Origin: DASQBT01 sp049578545
GTDB taxonomy: Bacteria; Pseudomonadota; Gammaproteobacteria; Burkholderiales; Thiobacillaceae
NCBI GenBank assembly: GCA_049578545.1
Contig: JBAUMF010000088.1
Span: 1-64,000 of the forward strand
Length of the DNA stretch: 64,000 nt
Direction of reading: 5' to 3'
Shown here: positions 8,082 to 14,793 of the stretch, in pieces
How the letters are laid out: every line of letters starts with the position of its first letter
How positions within the stretch are numbered: position 1 is the stretch's first letter
The notes under the pieces: model-generated
Told to the model about the DNA's origin: nothing
The model's input: only the letters and a program-made list of their open reading frames with translations
Databases searched by the model: none
Translations under genes and position numbers: made by a program

Positions 8082-10232
8082 TTACTGGTTTTGGGCCCGT
8101 CCGTCCTTTCTGCTCTTTACCCGGTAAATGCGCACGACCTCAGGCTGGCTGCGCAGTGAACGCATAATATTGGCGAGATGAACGCGGTTCTCCACCTGCA
8201 GGGTGAAGAACAGAATGGTGTAGGGGCTGCCATCCTCTTCTTCCATCGAAATATTGCCAATATTTATACCCTGTTCTGAAATTGCCGCCGCAGCTTTTGC
8301 CAACACCCCGCGCTGGTTGGCAACGACCAGTTTGATCGCAACATCGAAAAGATGCCCGGGCTGGGCTTCCCATTCCACATCCAGCCATTTCTCGGGGTCT
8401 GCGCGAAAACCACTGATACTGGGGCAATCGTGAGTGTGAATAATGAGCCCGCGATCCTTGTGGATGAACCCGAGGATCGGGTCGCCGGGGATCGGGTGAC
8501 AACACTTGGCCAGTTCCACAGCCACACCCTCAGTGCCGCGGATCGTGATGCTCTGCGGGTGGGGCGGATGGCCGGTTTCGTCACCCATGAGATGCAGCAG
8601 CTGATGGGCCACCACCATTGGAAGCTTGCGGCCAAGACCCATGTCCGCATACAGTTCTTCGATCGTGCGGTTATGCGTCTCCTTCGCCAGCTTTTGCAAT
8701 TGGGCAAGAGAAGGGCTGGGAGAAGCGGGGTTGAGCGCCTTTAGGGCATTGGCCAGCAGGCCTTGTCCAAGCTTGGCGGATTCCTCTGCTTTGGCCGTGC
8801 GCAGGTAATGGCGAATATGCGAGCGGGCCTTGCCGGTGACAACAAAATTGAGCCATGCGGCATTGGGCCATGCGCTGGATGCCGTGATGATCTCGACCTG
8901 GTCGCCGTTGCGCAGTTGGGTGCGCAGCGGCATCAGGTCGTGGTTGATCTTGACGGCAACGCAATGGCTGCCCACGTCGGTGTGGACCGCATAAGCGAAA
9001 TCGACCGCGGTTGCGCCGCGCGGCATGGACATGATCTTGCCCATGGGCGTGAAAACGTACACTTCATCGGGGAACAAATCCACCTTGATGTGTTCGAGAA
9101 ACTCGGGGGAATCCTTGTTGTCTGCCTGAATCTCAAGCATGGACTGGACCCAGCGATAGGCGCCCTGCTGCACATCGTTCAGTGCCACGTCCGGAGTCTT
9201 GTAGAGCCAGTGTGAGGCAATGCCGGCCTCGGCCATTCGCTGCATTTCCGGGGTGCGAATCTGGACTTCAATCGGTGTACCCTGGGGGCCGAACAAGATG
9301 GAGTGCAGCGACTGGTAGCCATTGGTTTTGGGAATGGCGATGTAATCCTTGAATTTTCCGGGAATCGGCTTGTAAAGAGCATGCAACGCACCTAGTGCCA
9401 GGTAACATGTGGGCACATCCTTGACGACAACGCGGAAGCCGTAGATGTCGAATACTTCCGAAAAGGCCAGGTTCTTTTCCTGCATCTTGCTGTAAATGCT
9501 GTAGAGATGTTTCTCCCGCCCGGTTACGGTGGCTTCGATGCCTGCCTGGGCGAGCTTTTCCTGAATCGCCACTTGCACCTTTTCCACCAGGGCGCGCCGG
9601 TTGCCGCGTGCTTCGTTGACCGCCTTCGAAATGACCCGGTAGCGGTTGGGGTAAAGGTAGCGAAGCGACAAGTCTTCCAGTTCACGGTAAACCGGATACA
9701 GACCAAGCCGGTTCGCAATGGGGGCGTAGATGTCCAGCGTCTCGGAGGAAATTCGCTTGCGTTTTTCCGGCGCCATTGAAGACATCGTGCGCATGTTGTG
9801 CAGCCTGTCCGCCAGCTTGACCAGGATGACGCGAACATCCTGTGCCATGGCCAGCAGCATTTTGCGGAAATTTTCCGCTTGCGCGTGTTGCTCGGATTCG
9901 AACGAAAGTTTGTCGAGTTTTGACACGCCTTCCACAATGCGTGCTACGGCTGCGCCAAACTGTTCCTTGATCTGTTCTGTGCTGGCGCTGGTGTCCTCCA
10001 CCACGTCATGAAGCAGGGCGGCAGACAGTGCCTGATGATCCAGGTGCCACTCAGCCAGAATCTCTGCTACGGCAAGCGGATGGGAAATGTACGGTTCACC
10101 GCTTTTGCGGAACTGCCCGGCATGGGCATCCCGGCTGGTTTCGAACGCGTTTCTAACCAGGGAAAGATCATCCGGTGAAAGATAGTCCAGATGTCCGGCC
10201 AGAACCGCGAAATCGCTCTCCGACTCTTGCAT
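8082..10232 (-). CDS. spoT: Bifunctional (p)ppGpp synthetase/hydrolase
   Basis: 716 aa from the chosen ATG at 10232 (MQESESDFAVLAGHL). It makes and breaks the stringent-response alarmone. Domains in order: HD hydrolase with HDVVED, synthetase with YDIYGFRVVV and KDYIAIPKTNGYQSLHS, TGS (VFTPMGKIMSMPRGATAVDF), a helical/zinc-finger part with KCCHPIPGD, and a C-terminal ACT domain. The intact HD motif makes it SpoT/Rel-like, not RelA-like. The frame also opens at 10319, but that start would overlap rpoZ by 56 bp and adds a low-complexity N-terminus, so it was not chosen. Confidence 0.95.
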   Translation of the reverse strand: MQESESDFAVLAGHLDYLSPDDLSLVRNAFETSRDAHAGQFRKSGEPYISHPLAVAEILAEWHLDHQALSAALLHDVVEDTSASTEQIKEQFGAAVARIVEGVSKLDKLSFESEQHAQAENFRKMLLAMAQDVRVILVKLADRLHNMRTMSSMAPEKRKRISSETLDIYAPIANRLGLYPVYRELEDLSLRYLYPNRYRVISKAVNEARGNRRALVEKVQVAIQEKLAQAGIEATVTGREKHLYSIYSKMQEKNLAFSEVFDIYGFRVVVKDVPTCYLALGALHALYKPIPGKFKDYIAIPKTNGYQSLHSILFGPQGTPIEVQIRTPEMQRMAEAGIASHWLYKTPDVALNDVQQGAYRWVQSMLEIQADNKDSPEFLEHIKVDLFPDEVYVFTPMGKIMSMPRGATAVDFAYAVHTDVGSHCVAVKINHDLMPLRTQLRNGDQVEIITASSAWPNAAWLNFVVTGKARSHIRHYLRTAKAEESAKLGQGLLANALKALNPASPSPSLAQLQKLAKETHNRTIEELYADMGLGRKLPMVVAHQLLHLMGDETGHPPHPQSITIRGTEGVAVELAKCCHPIPGDPILGFIHKDRGLIIHTHDCPSISGFRADPEKWLDVEWEAQPGHLFDVAIKLVVANQRGVLAKAAAAISEQGINIGNISMEEEDGSPYTILFFTLQVENRVHLANIMRSLRSQPEVVRIYRVKSRKDGRAQNQ

Positions 10233-10263
10233 AGCCGGTGAAACAGCGGAAGGGGAAATGGAG

Positions 10264-10467
10264 TTAGGCTTTGCCTCGATTGAGGATCTCAAGGCCAACC
10301 TTTCCGGCGGCGATTTCACGCAAGGCAGTCACCGTCGGCTTGTCCTTGCTGTCCACCATGGGTTGCGAGCCCTGTGCAATCTGGCGGGCGCGGTAGGTGG
10401 CTGCCAAGGTAAGTTCAAAACGATTGGGAATTCTATGAATGCAGTCATCCACGGTGATGCGGGCCAT
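10264..10467 (-). CDS. rpoZ: DNA-directed RNA polymerase omega subunit
   Basis: 67 aa. It stabilises beta' in RNA polymerase and contributes to the ppGpp binding site. The start is ATG at 10467 (MARITVDDCIHRIPNRFELTLAA), the standard omega N-terminus. The sequence TYRARQI and the ALREIAAGKVG segment are typical. It lies between gmk and spoT, the conserved order in proteobacteria. Confidence 0.95.
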   Translation of the reverse strand: MARITVDDCIHRIPNRFELTLAATYRARQIAQGSQPMVDSKDKPTVTALREIAAGKVGLEILNRGKA

Positions 10468-10486
10468 CAGGACCTCCAAGATTGCG

Positions 10487-11155
10487 TCAGGCGAGCCCCC
10501 GGACTGATGCGCTGAACTGGGTGAACAGGTCACCATAACGTTCGACCTGGCGGGGGGTGGTTAATCGAGCCGCTCTGACCAAGGCTGTCAAATCGAGCAG
10601 CGCTTCATCAAAGTCATCGTTGACTATTATATAGTCAAACTCTACTGCATGGCTGACCTCTTCCGCTGCTGAAGCCAGCCGTCTTTCGATCACTTCCTGA
10701 TTGTCCTGGGCACGATTCATCAAGCGGTTGCGCAAGGCCTGCAAAGACGGGGGGAGGACAAAGATACTCATCGCCTCAGGAAAGCGCTTCCTGACCTGGG
10801 ATGCGCCCTGCCAGTCGATCTCTAAAAGGATATCACGTCCTGCAGCAATTTCGCCTTCAATCCAGCTTTCTGCGGTGCCGTAATAGTTGCTGTAAACCTC
10901 AGCGCTCTCCAGAAATTCACCGCGGTTTGTCATTTCGGCAAACTCGTCCTTGCTCACAAAGTGATAGTCTTTGCCATCGACCTCACCCGGGCGGGGCGGA
11001 CGCGTTGTGTACGAAATCGAGAGGTGGATCGCTGGATCGGCCTTGAGCAATGCGCGAACCAGGGTGGTTTTGCCTGCTCCGGACGGAGCGGATACGATCA
11101 ACAACAAACCGCGGGTTGGTCTTTTTGCCTGGAGGCGGACGGCAGTATCATTCAT
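10487..11155 (-). CDS. gmk: Guanylate kinase
   Basis: 222 aa. It phosphorylates GMP to GDP. The P-loop SAPSGAGKTT (22-31), the GMP-binding YTTRPPRPGEVDGKDYHF region and the lid residues are present. It heads the present gmk-rpoZ-spoT-ridA-recG-ubiC-ubiA run. In related genomes yicC lies directly upstream; here an inserted element separates them, so gmk must use a promoter supplied by the element end or its own. Confidence 0.96.
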   Translation of the reverse strand: MNDTAVRLQAKRPTRGLLLIVSAPSGAGKTTLVRALLKADPAIHLSISYTTRPPRPGEVDGKDYHFVSKDEFAEMTNRGEFLESAEVYSNYYGTAESWIEGEIAAGRDILLEIDWQGASQVRKRFPEAMSIFVLPPSLQALRNRLMNRAQDNQEVIERRLASAAEEVSHAVEFDYIIVNDDFDEALLDLTALVRAARLTTPRQVERYGDLFTQFSASVRGLA

Positions 11156-11172
11156 TTCTTGGTCTCAAGAGT

Positions 11173-11201
11173 TATTCAATATTCTGAACCTGCTCGCGCA
11201 T
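11173..11201 (+). repeat. Attachment site copy next to gmk (left end)
   Basis: A 29-bp sequence repeated at 19488-19516 with one mismatch (A at 11178, G at 19493); 23 bp are identical (11179-11201 and 19494-19516). Read on the minus strand it spells the last nine codons of yicC (MREQVQNIE) and a TAA stop. It is therefore the displaced original 3' end of yicC. Confidence 0.9.
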
Positions 11202-11360
11202 CAGAATAGCAATGCCAGTATCCATACGGTATACAGCCTGATTGTGCGGGTGGCTGGATTTGTGGCTACTCAATGGGCTACTCGCAAGGGCCTTGCTAGG
11301 GATCATTCTGGCATGATTGAGTGAGACTGGCTAGGCAGGTGCCGGGCACACGCCGCCAAT

Positions 11361-11386
11361 AAAAAAGCCCCAGTCGCCCAGGGCTT
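11361..11386 (-). terminator. Terminator after the left-end element gene
   Basis: On the minus strand a stem AAGCCC/GGGCTT (11381-11386 with 11365-11370) is followed by a T run (A run at 11361-11366 on the plus strand). It lies about 20 bp after the stop of the 11404-11688 gene. Confidence 0.75.
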
Positions 11387-11403
11387 CTTCTCTCTCAAGC
11401 TGG

Positions 11404-11688
11404 TCAGCCGAGCAGGGCTTCCATGCCGCAATCTGTCAGGTTCAATAGCGCCTGCTCACGCGGGGTAGACGCCTGACTCAACAGCATAACGTAGTAAACC
11501 GTCCACCTGTCAAACAGCCTGCCAATATCGGCTTCCGCGGCTTGCAACGCAGTGCGCAGGTATTCGAGGGCGAGTGTTTCAATGTGCGTGGGTGCGCCTC
11601 CACGTTCGGTAAAATATTGTGTACGCTCAGCGTTGCTGGTGCGAGTCAGTACTTCGACAAGACAGGTGCTATTATTCAAGTCAGCCAT
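11404..11688 (-). CDS. Hypothetical protein of the element (94 aa)
   Basis: 94 aa, predicted soluble and mostly helical (THIETLALEYLRTALQAAEADIGRLFDRW). No family was recognised. It is the last gene before the left attachment site, has its own terminator, and is separated by 527 bp from the divergent DUF4124 gene. An upstream GGAG-type site (AGGAGATTGC) sits before the ATG at 11688, which supports translation. Its role in the element is unknown. Confidence 0.6.
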   Translation of the reverse strand: MADLNNSTCLVEVLTRTSNAERTQYFTERGGAPTHIETLALEYLRTALQAAEADIGRLFDRWTVYYVMLLSQASTPREQALLNLTDCGMEALLG

Positions 11689-12215
11689 GATGCAATCTCC
11701 TATATAGGTTGCGTTGTGGTTAGCCGGGCGGGGTGTTGATGCACTCCGTTACGGCGATATCAGTTACTCAACTGACATTTAAATTGTAGTCGCAAAGTTT
11801 CCCCGTGTCAAGATATTTATTAAATAAATCAACAGCTTACGTGTAAACAAGTTGAACGCTGCCCGGTGGTTTGACGTAGGAATTGGAATGGGCAGGGCGA
11901 AATAACAAACTGTTATTTAAGACGATGGGTGCGAAGCTTCCTAGCTGTTGATTCTGGACATGGACATGGACATGGACGGGGGTGGGGGTGGGGGTGGGGA
12001 CACGGCGCGGGGGGTGTGTGGGGTCTTAGGTACTCCGTTCACAGCGCCCCTGATTTCAACCTACGTGTAAAGCAGTTGACATCCTTTGTCGGGATGAAAT
12101 TGCCCTGCCGATTGTCGCCTCACCCTCCGCTCAGGTGTTAAACGAAAAACTGAGCTGGCGAGCTTCTATGTAAAGAAGTTGAAACCATAGCCGCTTACAA
12201 CGCTTTGGAGGCACC
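11689..12215. promoter_or_regulatory. 527-bp regulatory-looking region between divergent element genes
   Basis: No gene is seen here. The region is AT-rich on the left and holds two near-identical 18-bp motifs (11838-11855 and 12062-12079, core ACGTGTAAA with AGTTGA) plus a third degenerate copy at 12167-12182. It also contains a G-rich tandem repeat at 11955-11999. It presumably contains the promoters of both flanking genes. Confidence 0.5.
11955..11999 (+). repeat. Tandem TGGACA and GGGGGT hexamers (G-quadruplex-forming)
   Basis: Three and a half TGGACA units (11955-11977) run straight into three GGGGGT units plus GGGG (11978-11999). The four G-runs of 4-5 are separated by single T, an ideal G-quadruplex pattern on the plus strand. 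An ORF through it encodes only GHGHG/GWGWG low complexity and was not accepted as a gene. Confidence 0.85.
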
Positions 12216-13277
12216 ATGAAAACGACGATCAGCAGCGTCTTGCTGCCTGTGCTTATGTTCGCTGCGTTGCAGGTTCAGGCAGATATCTATAGATATGTGG
12301 ACGAAAATGGACAAGTGACTTTCCGTGACGCGCCTAAACCTGGTGTCACACCTGTTCAGGTATATACCTTGCCAAAGACACCTGAACCTCCTCCTCCAAA
12401 AGCGGCACTTGCGACCCACGCTCGCAATCTGGGGCTGGACCCCAAAAAGTTTTCATCCACAGTGGAGCGCGATCAAGCCGCCCCTGCTCCTTCTCCTGCA
12501 GTAGCTCCGCCTGGCCATTATTCACTAGACGAACTACGCCAAGCAAACCCGGGGTGGTCTGATGCTGACCTTATAGCTGAGGGGGCGAAGCGGATGAACT
12601 TAACTCCGCAACAGTTTGCGCAGTACATCGGGCTAGATTCTGCACAGTTTGCATCCATCATCCATGGCAACGAGGGGGCAGCGACCAGCACGGCATCGAC
12701 CTCTGGTGCTGATCGAAATGTAGACCTTTGGAGCGCATTGTTGTGGGGGTCGGTCGCCGCGGTTTTGGGGGGTGGGGTTGGTTACTTGTGGCGCAGGGTG
12801 ATAACGCCGAGGCGCCCAGTCGCAACGCCGCACGATGTAGCGCGTTCATGGCTCGCCTGGGCGGGGTTTGTCGCTTGCGTCGCCTCGCTGCCGCGCTTTT
12901 TCATCCGGCTGAACGTCGATGCGTTCGCCGGGTGGCTGGTCCTGTTAGTGCTATCTGCCGTAGGTGCTTACATTCTGGGGTTTGTCTACGGCAAATTTAA
13001 ATTCAGTCGCCCGACCTGTCCGGCAAGCCCTGCGGGCAATCAGCCCAAGTCACCCACCTTGGCCCCGGATGCATCCGCACCGTTTGCCACCACACCGAAT
13101 GTTAGTGACAGCTGCGACAAAGACCACATATACGCAAGGGTCGCGGAGGAGATTGAATCTGGCAACACGGACAAGGGCCTCTGGACTCGCCTGTGGGCGG
13201 AATGTGGCGGAGATGATATAAAGACCAAGGTGCTCTACATCAAGTACCGCGCCAACGCGCTGGGCGAAAAAGTGTAA
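12216..13277 (+). CDS. DUF4124 membrane protein, element cargo
   Basis: 353 aa, the only plus-strand gene in the element, with GGAGG at 12207-12211 before the ATG. A signal peptide (1-22) is followed by a DUF4124 domain (about 23-52, IYRYVDENGQVTFRDAP), a Pro-rich linker, a helical segment (103-150), and three membrane segments (about 171-192, 212-230, 236-259). The C-terminal part (305-348, VAEEIESGNTDKGLWTRLW then KTKVLYIKYRA) resembles a short module found at the end of many proteobacterial membrane proteins. Function is unknown; an envelope-acting accessory role is inferred from its topology. Confidence 0.8.
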   Translation: MKTTISSVLLPVLMFAALQVQADIYRYVDENGQVTFRDAPKPGVTPVQVYTLPKTPEPPPPKAALATHARNLGLDPKKFSSTVERDQAAPAPSPAVAPPGHYSLDELRQANPGWSDADLIAEGAKRMNLTPQQFAQYIGLDSAQFASIIHGNEGAATSTASTSGADRNVDLWSALLWGSVAAVLGGGVGYLWRRVITPRRPVATPHDVARSWLAWAGFVACVASLPRFFIRLNVDAFAGWLVLLVLSAVGAYILGFVYGKFKFSRPTCPASPAGNQPKSPTLAPDASAPFATTPNVSDSCDKDHIYARVAEEIESGNTDKGLWTRLWAECGGDDIKTKVLYIKYRANALGEKV

Positions 13278-13335
13278 TCTGTCTCTACAGGCCCGAGTGT
13301 TGTAATCAAAGTGAAGGATAAGGCTTCACACTCGT

Positions 13336-14070
13336 TCACGGCTTGATCAGCCCCTGGCTTTGCAGATGGCTGAGCGCATAGTCCGGCACGTCATACATAG
13401 TGTGCCGCGTCCACCTCTCCCGCGCGGAGTCGCGCGCGTATAACGCTAGCCCGCCGAGTCGGCTGATATACCCGCCTTTCCCCATCTGTTGCCGCTTGCC
13501 CCCGTCTATAGCGCATATCTCACCTTTGCTATCCCCGAACAGCAGGAGCCCGGTAGCAATTGCATCGATTGTCTCCCAATGGCGTACGACGAACAGCAGC
13601 GCCTGGTCATATAAAAAATGGGTGATTGCCTTACGGTGTTTTTCAGACCCCTCATGCCCCCGTTCCATAAGGTACGACCGCAGCGTCTCGTCAAACTGCC
13701 CCTCATCATTAACTGCGCTGGAAAACGAGTCGGGGCCTTCTACCAGCATGGACACCATCGGCCCGGCGAGTGACGCGATGGTGTCATTAACTCCTGGTGC
13801 TCGGCCTTGGGTGTAGCCATCATTTCCTCGGGCACTCCAACCGTTCCGCGCGGTGCGTCCGGGCACTCGGATATAGGCTCTCATGCCCACACCGCCGCCT
13901 TGCACTGCGCAGGCAACGAAATGCCCCGCCTCATGTAAAGCCCACAGGATGCGCTGTCGGTGTTGGTCGTAGGTCAGGTGGGGATACCTGGGCGTAAGGA
14001 TTGTGATCGTGTGTGCAAGCCGTGTGCGCCGCAACAGGTCGGGGTCGAACTTGGGTGCGCGGGGGGCCAT
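13336..14070 (-). CDS. HEAGH zinc-metallopeptidase-like protein, element cargo
   Basis: 244 aa from ATG at 14070, which overlaps the upstream stop (TGATG). Counting from the GTG at 14073, HEAGH is at residues 47-51 in ALHEAGHFVACAV, as in FtsH-type M41 peptidases. A LAGP segment (102-105) stands where M41 has its conserved Gly/Ala turn. An Asp in AVNDEGQFDE (D123) is 72 residues after the second His, close to the spacing of the third zinc ligand in FtsH. There is no AAA domain and no membrane segment. It is thus a stand-alone M41-like peptidase domain. The substrate is unknown; a role against phage or host regulators is speculation. Confidence 0.7.
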   Translation of the reverse strand: MAPRAPKFDPDLLRRTRLAHTITILTPRYPHLTYDQHRQRILWALHEAGHFVACAVQGGGVGMRAYIRVPGRTARNGWSARGNDGYTQGRAPGVNDTIASLAGPMVSMLVEGPDSFSSAVNDEGQFDETLRSYLMERGHEGSEKHRKAITHFLYDQALLFVVRHWETIDAIATGLLLFGDSKGEICAIDGGKRQQMGKGGYISRLGGLALYARDSARERWTRHTMYDVPDYALSHLQSQGLIKP

Positions 14071-14432
14071 CACTCACCCCCTTTTGGCGGATACCACAGC
14101 GACCGGAACCCGTTGGCAGACTTTCGCCAACACCTGGTTCTCCGCCAGCCCAGCTTGCGCAGCGCCGCTGCCAGCTCGCCCCGGTGGGGGGTCATTTTCT
14201 GACGCCCTTTTAACTGCTCGGCGAAGAACTCAAGGGGTCTAGGCTGATCACGTTCTGAGTCCGGCAGGGTGGCGATGAGGCGCTTGAGGCGGTCGATAAG
14301 TGGGGAATTGCGTTGGGCGAGTTGCTCGGCATCGGCCTGGGCCTTGTTGGCAAGTTCGGCTTCGCGGCGTTTCTTGGTGTCTTCGGAGTGAGCCAGCAAG
14401 GTGGAAATGTAATCTTGCAGATGTGTAGTCAT
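14070..14432 (-). CDS. Hypothetical protein of the element (120 aa)
   Basis: 120 aa, highly charged and helical in the first half (DTKKRREAELANKAQADAEQLAQR) with a basic, aromatic C-terminus (LGWRRTRCWRKSANGFRSLWYPP) that looks fit for nucleic-acid binding. GGAGG lies upstream of the ATG. Its stop overlaps the start of the metallopeptidase gene, so the two are probably co-translated. No family was recognised. Confidence 0.65.
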   Translation of the reverse strand: MTTHLQDYISTLLAHSEDTKKRREAELANKAQADAEQLAQRNSPLIDRLKRLIATLPDSERDQPRPLEFFAEQLKGRQKMTPHRGELAAALRKLGWRRTRCWRKSANGFRSLWYPPKGGE

Positions 14433-14793
14433 TTACACCCCCCTCCAATAGTGGTGATTTGTGTAAAGGGGTTTACAAATAATGGGGATTTCTGCCACCC
14501 CTGCCACACATGAGGAGCCCATGTATGGCAGCTGGAAACCGTTGGGAGAGTAAGGCGCGTCACACTAGTCACCCCTTGCCACCCCAAAATCGCAATTCCA
14601 TAGCACGCGGCTTTACACTGTCCTGTTGGCATAAGCGCGCCTGCTCTCATAACTACTATTTCTCCTAAACTTGAAAAATGGTGTGGTAGGTGTGACAGGG
14701 GTGACGCGGCCTTTATCCATGCGGGTTCCAGCCCGTCACACATAGCGATTTTGGGGTGGCAAGGGGTGGCAGCAGCGCGGGTTAAAATTCGCA
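14433..14793. promoter_or_regulatory. Non-coding region with long inverted repeat; candidate origin
   Basis: This 361-bp gap lies between the primase-helicase gene and the next gene. It holds a perfect 24-bp inverted repeat (14570-14593 and 14745-14768) spaced by 151 bp, the palindrome TTTGTGTAAAGGGGTTTACA (14458-14477), further GTGTAAA copies on the minus strand (14432-14438, 14612-14618) and two AAAATTCGCA repeats near 14785-14806. This pattern beside a replication gene suggests an origin or a control region. Confidence 0.5.
14570..14768. repeat. Perfect 24-bp inverted repeat
   Basis: Arms at 14570-14593 and 14745-14768 are exact reverse complements (left arm starts CACCCCTTGCCACCCC). The outer and inner flanks do not match, so the arms are sharply bounded. 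The loop holds further GTCAC/GTGAC repeats. Confidence 0.9.

Noticed and set aside
10233..10319. Longer spoT start overlapping rpoZ
   Set aside because: It would overlap the rpoZ end by 56 bp, and the added residues are low complexity; the ATG at 10232 fits the family better.
11929..12141. 70-aa frame rich in GHGHG and GWGWG
   Set aside because: It is only the translation of the TGGACA/GGGGGT tandem repeat, with no ribosome binding site before its start.
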